Shown: positions 1-10,800 of the stretch, one piece after another
Layout of the letters: the number at the start of each line of letters is the position of its first letter
How positions within the stretch are numbered: position 1 is the stretch's first letter
Assembly: GCA_036674765.1 (NCBI GenBank)
Contig: JARVKI010000032.1
Span: 1-64,000 of the forward strand
DNA from: Seiridium cupressi
Lineage: Eukaryota; Ascomycota; Sordariomycetes; Amphisphaeriales; Sporocadaceae
Length of the DNA stretch: 64,000 nt
Direction of reading: 5' to 3'
Program-made: the position numbers and the translations under genes
Notes under the pieces: model-generated
The model's database searches: none
What the model was told of the DNA's origin: nothing
The model's input: only the letters and a program-made list of their open reading frames with translations

Positions 1-1650
1 ATTAAAATATTATTATTTTACGTTAATTTTAAATATAACTTTAATATTATTAAAAAACTATTTTATAATAAATAAACGTTTAAAATTATACGTTAATAAA
101 CTTTAATTATTATAATAATCTTTATAATAAAAACTTTTCTTTTTTAATAACGAATAAAATAATATTATAATAAAAAAATTTAAAAAATTAACTTTTAAAA
201 AAGGAAATAAAACTTATTTATTACGTAAAAATATTAAAATAAAGCGATTAAACGATAAATTCGATTTTATAAAACTCGAACCGTTTAAAATTAAAAAAGT
301 TATTTTAAAAGTTAATTTTAAATTAACGTTATTAAAAATAATATATATATTTTTAATAATTTATATTTTATTATTAAAATTAATTTTAATTAATATAAAA
401 TTTAAAACGAATTTAAAAATGAAATAATTAAATTAATAAAAATATAAAATTAAAAAAATATTATAATATTAAAAAGTCGGTAAAAAATATTAATATAAAG
501 TTAAATAAAAAAATTACTTATATTTAAAAAATGTTTAAAAATTTATAAAACATTTTAAAAAGTATTTAAAAACTTTAAAAAAATATTAAATATATTAAAG
601 AATATTAAAGGTTTAAACCTTTTAAATCTTTTGTTAAAATTTAAAAATAACTAATTAAACTCGTTAAAAACATTTAAAAATTATATATCTTTTATAATAT
701 AATATTTATAATTAATTAAAATAAGAAAAACGTCGTTTTTTTTATTTAATTCTTTTATACCCCGTTAAAAAAGCTTAAAATTATAAGATTTAATTTAAAT
801 ACGAATTTTTCGTATTCGAAATAAATAACCCGTAACAGCCGATAAAAAAGATTAAAAAATAAATATCTCCTCGTAAAAAAATAATAACTTTTTACTCACT
901 TTTTTTTCCCCGCTTTTAATTTACGTTATTAAAATAAAATTTTATAAAGTAATAACGTAATTAAAACCTTATTATACTTCCGATTTAAATATTTTATACA
1001 TTTTAAATAATAAGTTAAATTTTTATTTATTCTTTAATAATTTAAAATTTTATATTTAAAATAATAAATATATAATATATTTATAAAACGATTATTTAAA
1101 AAATAAAATCGGTAAGTTTAAAACGTTTTTTAATTTTATAAAATTTTTAATACGATTTAATATAATAAATATATATTATAAAAATAAAATAAAATGGGGA
1201 TTTAATATTATAAACGGATAAAAACCCTTTATATAATAAAAACGGCGTAATAACGTTTAAATATAACGGTTTTATAAAACTTTAATTAAAGCTTAAATTA
1301 TATAATATATAAATAATTAACGGATAATTAATAAAAGGATTATAACTTTAACGGTATATTTAAAATTATAAATTATAAAGATTATTATAATTTTAAAAAT
1401 TTAAAAAAAAGAATTATATTTAATAATATAATTTAATTAACATTAATAAAAAAAAAATAAATATAATAAAGGTTAAATTTCCTAATTATATAAATAATTA
1501 TTATTTTAATAATTAATTTAAATATTTACTTACTTATAAATAAAGCTTATTAAACCTTAACGATTATATTATAATTCTAACCTTAATACTTCTTATACTT
1601 ATTACGTACCCTATTAATATAAACCTAATATTAATATATTATCTTAAGGT
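1..1650. repeat. AT-saturated block with RIP signature
   Basis: Almost pure A/T sequence with no sustained reading frame. The few remaining C bases sit mostly in CpG, CpT or CpC. CpA and its complement TpG are nearly absent, while TpA is very abundant. That is the pattern left by repeat-induced point mutation, which changes C to T in CpA within duplicated DNA. The parent was presumably a transposon or other repeat, but no protein family is recognisable. The block ends abruptly near 1650, where normal-composition coding sequence of an MFS gene begins. Whether it is a subtelomere, an internal AT isochore or a single dead element cannot be told here. Confidence 0.85.
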
Positions 1651-1679
1651 TTATCCTGACGATAGTATATTCGTTATAA

Positions 1680-2522
1680 GGCTATACCATCCTAGGAATA
1701 GGAAAGATATGGTATTCAGTTTGTTTGGTGCCACAGCGCCCGGTGGTTTCACAATTGGTTCCCTGATGGCATGCTTATTAGCCGAGAGGCTGTGGTGGCC
1801 ATGGGCACATTGGATTTTTGGAATCACATGTGCGATTCTGGCAGCATTGGGATGGGTCGTGATTCCTAGGGCCGCCGAGGTGGACTCGGGCACTGATTTG
1901 TCCTTGGCGACAAGACTCGATGTATCAGGTGCCACAGCTGGCGTTGCGGGTTTGGTCTCGATAAACTTCGCTTGGAATCAAGGCCCCGTGGTCGGATGGG
2001 TCGCACCATACACTTATGCCTTGCTCATTGTTGGCCTTTTGTGCCTCTGTGCTTTTTTCGTAATCGAGATGAGAGCAACTGCACCAATGCTCCCACAAAC
2101 CATTTTCAACGCGGACATCGGATGGGTTCTGGCCTGTATTGCATTTGGTTGGTCTAGCTTTGGGATATGTGTCTATTACTTCTTTCAGTTCGTGGAGTGA
2201 TTCAAGGAAACACACCGCTGCTGGCATCCGCTAAGTGGGCGCCCGTTTCAATATCTGGTGCGATAGCTTCTGTGACAACAGGGCATATCGTTCCCATGCG
2301 GTATATTGATGCTAAGCAATTCGACGCCGCGAGAACATCAAGGGGTATCGGCATCCGTGGTCAATACTGTTGTCAACTGTTCCATCTCTATCAGGTACTG
2401 TGGAGCACTATGTGAATAATAATGAACGGGATATCTTGAGAGGCTTTCGAGGCGCAAGCTTTATGGGCGTGGGATTGGCGGGCCTTGGGGTAGTCACCGC
2501 TGCTTTTTTCCATCGTTCGTGA
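1680..2522 (+). pseudogene. MFS drug-efflux transporter remnant (5'-truncated, frameshifted)
   Basis: Translation from about 1680 matches the middle and C-terminal part of fungal drug:H+ antiporters. It has a FGATAPGGF-like segment, then WWPWAHW and several hydrophobic helices. The N-terminal third is missing, because the gene runs directly into the RIP-type block. The frame ends in TGA near 2198, and homology resumes in another frame (a LLASAKWAPVSISGAI-like stretch), implying a single-base loss. A second frame change occurs before 2413. A recognisable C-terminal helix (GVGLAGLGVV) ends at TGA 2520-2522. The gene is dead. It may be the cluster's former transporter, with the intact pump at 18987-21585 serving now; that is inference. 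Confidence 0.75.
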
Positions 2523-2811
2523 CTACATGAGAAAGAGGGAGTCAACTATTGACAACCGTGTCTGATTGATTCACGATAAAACAGTCAATTCAATGTCTCC
2601 AGATTATTGTCATCACCTCACAAGTCTTCAGCCTTGGTCAACTCCCTTTCGGATCCTGCTGTACGCTTTCACTTCAAAAACGCTACATATACGCCTTGGG
2701 GAGCCCCCACCGCCTCCGAAATCCCCGGGATGACCTCAATCCCTACCTGATAAACTTGAAATACTCATCGAAGTTTCTAGAAACAACTAGCTCAGGGCTT
2801 TGAAAGGTGTA

Positions 2812-4473
2812 TCATGCAAAGTCGCCGATATCAAAGAAGGTGCTCGTGTACGGTGGCTGTAGAAAGTCCTCCAGATCCAGATCCAGCCAGGGAGACGTTG
2901 TAGTAGTAGTGACAACATTTTCCGTACCCTCCAGGCCCGAAATACTTCTCAGCAGAGATAATTCTTTGTTCTTGTTCTCCATACAAACACGCACCAAGAG
3001 TTGTGCAGTATTGAGTGCTTCCGCTGTCAGTTTGGACTGGAAACGATGATTGATGTCGCGAAGGACTTCCATGGCGGCACCAAGGTTGGCCAAACTGTGA
3101 GTAGTATCAATGGAGAGTAGTACACAAATCCACTGGAATGTCGTGCTCAGGGTGTTTCACCAAGGGAGCTGCTGTGTGGCAAGTCGACGAGCAGCGGGAA
3201 TCGCGGACACGCCAACTTCAAGTATGGCCTGGATCTCGGATTCGTTAGTCCCTGGCGGAAGAAGACGTAGACGGCGGTATGTAGCAAAGCAGAGTTCGGC
3301 TTTCGTAAGAGTCACAAAATCGTGATCACTGGGAGCTTCCACCAGTTCTCCAAGTATTCGAGAGAGATCTGCGCATGTAACCGCCGCGGTTCTGGAGACG
3401 ACACTCGCGAGTGAGGCAAGCTGGAGCGTAAAGTCGTTGGGTCCAGCTCTAATATGATCACAAGGCACAGAACCAATATTGATAGTAGCCCGACCATAGT
3501 CAAAAGCGATAACAGAATGCAAAGTTCGGGCAACAGAGACGGTTCGCTCACGTAGCTCGGTGTCCTTCATCCGATCATCTGGTACCTCGCCTGCTAAAGA
3601 TGTAGATTCCATGTCCCGGTGTAAGCCCATGACCTCGATAAGATTGATAGTTACGACTGAGCTCAGGTGCGCCACATACGGCCGAGTCGTGGCACGAACA
3701 TAGAGTGTTCGGAGTATCCATCCGGCGGCAAGGTCTAAACAGGGAAAGCGACTGACAACTGGATCTTGTAGAACAGTCTTCGTCTGGAGCACAATCTCTG
3801 CCTCCGAATGCTCGGACAATTGATTTGAGAATAAAGATCCGAGCGCCGCGACTCCGCCGACAATGGCTTCGTATACCAAATCCTGCGTCTCGCCGTGCCA
3901 ATGCTGATAACTCCGATGGTATAGTGCGTCCGAGTCCAGGAAGCCAAATACTGGGTGAATCACGGAGATGTAGGTATCAATGAGAGCTCTCGCTTGTTCC
4001 CAGACGAGCATCTCCTGTAGACGAGGCTGCAATGAGCTCTCCGGCTCTTTCCGGACACCTAGGTGATAAGCAAAAGCGTGTAGTCGTGGAGGATTGGCCA
4101 ATCCTAGTCGCAGCCCGAGTGACCGAGCCTGGGCGGCTGACGAGTGTCGCTCAATGAAGCGACTTTTAGCTGGTGCTACGTATCCTGTATGTTGACACGC
4201 AGCGTCAAGGCCGTCTACAGGACTGGTCTGGGGAGCTTGTGCCCTGACAGTAGAGGGTTGTTGAGGGGCAAACGGGTTTATATTAGGCCGACCAGCAGCC
4301 GTACCTGACGCAATACTATCTTGGTATTGACAGTCATATCCATATGGGGAGCAAGTGCCACGAGGCAGAAAATGATCGCATTTGCGTTTGCTCCGGCGGC
4401 AGGGGATGCATGACCTATTGGATCTTGGGCGTTGCTGCCTTCGAGTCGGGATTTGGCTGTCGTGGGTATTCAT
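2812..4473 (-). CDS. Zn2Cys6 transcription factor with altered zinc cluster
   Basis: Two exons (4473-3161 and 3094-2812) with a 66-nt GT-AG intron give 531 residues. The N terminus holds a fungal binuclear zinc cluster at residues 22-48 preceded by basic residues. The middle (about 120-330) resembles the fungal-specific regulatory domain. The spacing CX2CX6CX5-X-X2CX6C is preserved, but the fourth ligand position is Arg38 (codon CGT at 4362-4360) rather than Cys, leaving five cysteines: C22, C25, C32, C41 and C48. A single T-to-C transition from TGT would explain it. The rest of the frame is open, so the protein may be made but bind DNA poorly. It lies 418 bp beyond the 3' end of the PKS on the same strand, typical of a pathway regulator. 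Confidence 0.85.
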
Positions 4474-4891
4474 TGGTTGGAAACGTGTATAATCGGGGAT
4501 GTTATCCAGGCATTGTTAGTACCGCAACCGACAATAAACCGCCGGTATCAAGAGAAATTACAATTATATGGATGAATTGCTGTTTCATTCAAGACCGAAG
4601 GTGGCCGTGTCTTACCAAGGTTTGAAACGGCCCGGGTATGCACCGCTGCAACGCGTTCCGCTAGTGTAGGTCTTCAGCGTGCCCACACTGGCCTGCAACA
4701 GTGGCTTGCCGCGGAACCCTTAGCCCCGTACTTTAGCTGCACGCGACGCATCGTCAAAGGACCATCAAAACTCGGACGATCATTTCGAAACGGTAATAGT
4801 GTTGCTGATACTCTATTGAAAGCTCAATGAAAGAGAATATCTAAATCCAAGTAACTAACTCCTGAACGCCGTTATTGCTGAACTCCTTCTA
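4474..4891. other. Intergenic region between TF and PKS
   Basis: This 418-bp stretch holds the promoter of the regulator at 2812-4473 and the 3' flank of the PKS, both on the minus strand. I see no gene, repeat or structured RNA in it. Confidence 0.6.
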
Positions 4892-7800
4892 TTATGCGTG
4901 TAAGAAACCCTTGAGCTTCCACCATTCGATATACCGTTTCACAATATCTTTACTGATAGGCCCTACCGCTCGCATCGTAGCCGAATGCTCGCACACCTTC
5001 TTGGTATCCAGCAACAGACCCCCACAACTCATTCTAATGAAATTGTCATCCAGAAAGTCAACCAACCTCGCAGCAGGGTTGTCCTCGACTGAGCCTGGGA
5101 AACGTCTCACTCGGCGTACCCAATCGGCAAATGGCACGATGTTTTCCGCTGGCACACCAAGCTCGTGGGCTAGAACAGGAAGTACCTCGCTCCATGGTTG
5201 GCGGACTGGATTGTCAATGTGATACACTGGCGACATCTGCGTATCTTTAGACAACAAGATATCCGCCGCTGCGCCGGCAACCTGGTCGACGGGAGTCCAG
5301 CACATGTCGCTTTCTAAGCGGGGTAGCGACTTTAAAGTCTGGGAGCTCTTGATCAAGAAGCTCAGGTGTTCGTTCTCGTTCCAGTAGCCGCTCACGGAGT
5401 TGCCGGCAATTTGGCCAGGCCTGATTGAGGTGGCACGGAACTGGGACGGATAGCGGTGGAGGGTCTCATCCAGCATACGTTCGCACACCCACTTGGCGTG
5501 TGCGTATCCATTGGGTAGCAACTGCTCGGCCACGGCACGAGTCTCCGGGGCCAAACGGTTGTGGCCAGGAATGAGAGGATGGTGACCCATCACTGCGATC
5601 GATGAGATGAACTCGAAAGTCGTAGGCTGTTGAATTTGATTGGTCCTGCGATGAACGGTGGCATCCCGAGCGAGATTGATCAGATTCCGCATCACGCTAA
5701 ATTGTGTCTCAAGACCGGCGACTGGACGCTTGCCAGTCATGGGCCAGGCGTTGTGGACAATATGAGACACGCTGTGGCTAAGTGTGAGATACATGTCATC
5801 ACTCAAGCCAAGCTGTGCCTTTGTAGCATCGATGACCAGGACCTTGAGCTTCGCGCTAGCCTCGGAGGCCAATTCGATGCCACACTCGCTGATCGCCCTA
5901 GTCTGTCTCTCTTCCGGATCACCAGTTGTGCTATATCTAACGAGGCAGAAGACTGTCTTCACGCTCTCCAAGGAGGCCAAGTGTGCTACCAGATGTGCTC
6001 CGAGCGATCCGGTTGAGCCTGTCACAGCAACATAGGTTGGTTCGTCTCCTAGACCAAGGTCGGCAAGATCAGTCCCGACGCTCTTGCTGCCTAGGTTTGA
6101 CATGGTGAAATCCTTGGTATATTGGCGTACATACTGATCGAGCTGCTCCTGCTGAGCTTTCGTGGTCGACTCCAGGATAGGGGCGGGCGGAAGAAACTCC
6201 ATCGGTGTGGGTGTGAGTGAGAATCCAGGCTGCACACTTGCTTGGGCGACGATGATGCGCTGAATTTCGATTTCAGGTCTCCAACCATCCGTCCAGTCTA
6301 CTCTACCGTAACCGACAGCCTGCAATTCGGTTTGCCAGCGGGTCTGGTGGGCGATGGCGTGGCGTCTTCCGTCGTCGAACAGCCACCAGCCTTCAAACAA
6401 GCCAAAGATCATATCAACCCAGTACACGGGCTCTGTCATTTCGAGCATGAGAAGGAACCCATCAGGACGCAGGGCTTTTCGAATATTGGAGAGGGACTGC
6501 TGTAGATTGTGTGTTGCGTGAATGGCGTTGCTGGCAATCACAACGTGCTGCAGGCCAAGCTCAGGTGCTGGGGCCTTCTCGATATCGTGGACTCGGAATT
6601 TCATAAACGGGTACTGTTGGCTGTACTTCTTACGTGCTGCTGCGACAAAGGACCCTGAAAGGTCGGTAAAGGTATATTCAATCGGCACACCAAGGCTGGC
6701 CAGCAAGGGGACCATGTCTTTCGTTGTGCCGCCTGTTCCCGCACCTAGCTCCATGATCTTCAATGGCCCCTCGGAAGGCGTCGGGAGTTTTCGAACCAGT
6801 CTGGTCAACATATCACGCATCTGCCCGTTCGCAAGATTGTTGAGTAGACTGTCACCGTAAAGACCCGTCACCAGCTTTCGACCTTCCTCGGTTCCGAAAA
6901 TGAGCTTGATCCCGTCTTCTTTACCGCGTAGCACGTCCGCTAGCCGGCTGCCTGCAAAATGGGCAAGGCGGTTGACCCATTCGTGATCGGGGAAAGCCGT
7001 GAGCAGATCAGCAAGGATGACACCACTGGGCTTGGAAGGCGCCGCCACAGCAGTTCGAGTGATCAAGCCCGTAACAGACGACATATCAATGAGTCGGGCT
7101 TCGTGCTCAAGCATGCTGTAGATCCACTCTGTAAGTCTGCCGTGTTCAGGTGCATGAGAAATGCGCTGCAAAGTTTGGCCCGGCTTGGCTGACCGTAGAT
7201 CACAGCCAAGCTGTGCACAAGCCTCGACGGCGAGAGCGATGCACAGCTGTGTCTGCTTAGGCAGGACCGTCTCCATGTACCCAGCACAGCGATATTCAGC
7301 AATCAAGTCATCTGTCATTCGCTTGGTCTCCTCGAATGCCTCGAAAACCATCGATGGTGACAGATGTAGCTCTTGGGAACTGCTCGGAACAAAAGCGCTC
7401 AGCGGGACGGTCTTGAGATCATGCGATTCTGTACCTGCTGGTGTGGTCACACCAGTGTTGGCGTTGTGCGACCTGGCAGACCCAAAGTCGGTAAGCCTGT
7501 CGTCGCTAGTACTGGTACTATCAACTGAGACTTGATCATGGTCATCATCGGATACGCCCAAAACTCGCGCGACGTGCGTGACAAGTTCAGTGAAGGTGGT
7601 GACGGCAGCCAACTCGTCGCTCATGAGAGGGGTCTTGAAGGCACCCTCCATCTCACGACCAAGTTCCATACCCATGAGTGAATCGATACCAATCTCGGCA
7701 AGGCCCGTATCGTCTGTAATCTCAGATAGTTCGAGGCCTGAGATATCCGCAAGGATATGGCGAATCTTGCCTGCAACATCTATCTTGGGGGTGCTGACGT

Positions 7801-10800
7801 CTCTGGTTGGTGCTTGACTCTTGACAGCGATGGTCTGCTCCGGCTTGGATACGGTGATCTGAACCTCGTTGTTCGATTCGGCAATGGTAATGTGTTGCGC
7901 CTCTTTGTTATTGGAAAGTGGCTCTGCAGTTGCCACGGAAAGCCCTGGTGTAAGCTTGGCAAGAATCTTGCCCATGGACCGCTTGCTGACCTTGTGATAG
8001 TTGACACCGAGGATGACCTCCTCCAGTTTGCCGCTGGACGCGTCAAAGACGAAAATATCGCTAATATATGCCTTCTCCGAGACTCTTTCATGGCGCGCCA
8101 GTATATCCCATGTGCTGGATTGGACATGTCCCTCCTCCTTGGGCACGGGGGTGCGGATCCATTTCTCAAATCCATTGGCGATATACATCTCATCGGGACC
8201 GCAGTCCGTCATACAGTTGACCCAGATACCGGCTACCTGGCTGAAACTGTCTGATTGGTGTGTATCCAACCATTCCTCTCCAGAAGCTTTCTTCACTACG
8301 CGTCCGGCCGACTCGTCACCCTTGCCAATGAGTCGCTGGACTCCGCGATATGGCTCTGGGTAGTCGACCACCTCGGAAAAGGCACGGTAGATGTTTCGGG
8401 CGCCGTGAATTATATCATCAGCATCGGAAGCGTCCAGAATGCGGGCACAGTGCTGGTGGTACCCGGTGAGTCGATCATAACGCTTGAACTCTGATACAGC
8501 TTTGGCATCCCCCTTCATCGAGAATACAAGCTGGCCCGTGACGTGCAGCGTATCTGTTCCCGCTGCTGTGCCCTTGCCAGAGTTTGAGCTTGTGATCTTC
8601 CAATTCCAGACAAGGTCGTCAGCCCCTGTTGCTTCAAAGGCAAGCGTGACGGTTCGGCTGTCATCGATGCAGATTGGTGCCAGGTTACTGACTTGGTGGA
8701 TCTGTGGCTGCCAGTCCGTTCTAGACGGCGAGAGATCAAGTCTCACACTAGTCAAGGCTTCGATAGCCATGCTGACGATCAGAGTAGCAGGGCAGATGGG
8801 CGCGGTGCTCGCTATCTTGTGTCCGAGTACCAGATCCTTGTATTGAGCTGTCTCCGTGTTGATTCGGAACAGAGATGCCCTCTTATCCTCCTTCTGGTAC
8901 CCAACAAAGGAGAAAAGACCTAGCGGGAGCGCTTCCTCTGTGGCCCTGCCAGCGTTGGAATCCTCGATGGATATGATGTTGCGCGGCGGCGACTTCATCT
9001 CCATCCAGTGGCGTGACTTTTCAAATTGATAAGGTGGCAGCAAGATGGGCTTGTACTCGTATGTCTGGCATCGATGGTGTGGCCAGAAGGTTGTTCGTAG
9101 ACCCTCTTTCCAGAGGCTTAGTGTAGCACTGGTCAGCATCTGCACGCCATTGCCGTCATTACCAGTGATGTTTAATCCCTGGAAATGCGAGTGCTGTGGC
9201 GATCCCAGTGCACGGCTAGCCATGACCGTGACAGTCGAGTTGGAACCCGCTTCCAAGAAGATGCAGCCAGACGAGTACTGTTCGTTGAGACGTTGTATCG
9301 CCTGGTTAAAATACACAGGCTGGCGCATATGCTGCGCGATGTAGTTCGCTGTCAATTTACCATCTGTGGGCCATTGAAACTCGGTGGACCTTTCGATGGG
9401 GATTTGCGGCTCGTTGAAGGTCAAATCCCTCCCAATGTCGACCAGTGACGGGACCAGAGGATCAACGAGCGTAGAGTGGAATGCATTGGTGACAGACAGT
9501 CTCTTGGATCGCAAACCGGTGAACTCACTCCGCGTCAGAACCTCGGCGACGGCATCAATCTCCGATCCGGTACCGGCCAGAGTAAAGCTTCTGAGTCCAT
9601 TGAAACAGGCGATGGTAGCAGTTCCGCCAGCCGCAGCCAATACTTTGTTGACCACATCCAGGTCAGCCTCGATGGCCATCATGGCCCCCTTTTCGGCACC
9701 CCATGACTCGCGCACGAGAGTTGCACGTCGAATTACCAATTTCAATGCATCATGTACCGTGAAAACACCGGAGATGCACATGGCCACAAGCTCGCCGAAA
9801 CTGTGGCCAACGACCGCTGCCGGGACAACGCCAGAGTCGATCCAGCTTTGTGCGCTGGCGTATTGCATGGCGAATAGCGATGCCTGCAGCTTGACAGGAT
9901 CACTGATGGCTGTACGCTGGAAAATGGAAGGGAATATACTTCCCGCATCAGGCATAGTCTCGCATACAGCGTTGCATCGACCGAGGTGCATGCGGAGGAC
10001 CTTGGAAGAGTCGTAAACAGCTTGGTCCAGGCCTACAAATGTGTTGACCTGTCCGCCAAAACAGAGGATCACAGGCCGGGGAGGTCTGGCAGATGCAGAT
10101 ACGAGCACAGTTTTCGAGTCGGCAACTCCCTTTACAAAAGCGTCCAACTTCTGCACGAGTTGGTCAACGGTGCGATAACTGAAAACAAGCGACTTGTCCA
10201 GAGTCGGGTTTGCCTGGCGTGAAAGGTTGAAGGATATATCAGCTGACAACTGTGTGGTCTCCATGTCGCCGTATCTGGCGATGTAAGGAGACAAGGAACG
10301 TCCAAGTCGCTGGGCATAAGCCTGAAGAGCTCTCTCATCAGTTCCAAAGATACGGAACAAGTGTTCTGCGTTGCTGGCTTTGCTGTTGATCTTCGCCGGG
10401 CTCATCTTTGGCGCCTCTGTCACCACCATGGAAGCGTTGGAGCCAGATGCGCCGTAGTTGTTGATGAGCGCTGCATAGAAGTCTCCATCGGCAGACCATG
10501 GCTTGAGCCTCGTAACAACGTCCATTTTATCGTCTGGTGAGGCATGTACTGCCGGGTTCAAGGTCCTATGACTAGCTTGGGGTGGGATCATCTTGTGCTG
10601 AATCATGAGTAGTGTCTTGATGAGCGAGATTGCTCCTGATGCACACTCGGTATGACCAATGGATCCCTTCACTGAGCCGATGGCCAACGGTGATTGACGC
10701 CCAGTCACAGGCCCTAGGACATTCTTGATGCTCTCATACTCGGCCGGATCGCCCACCTGGGTACCCGTACCGTGGGCCTCGACGACGGTGATCTGTCGTG

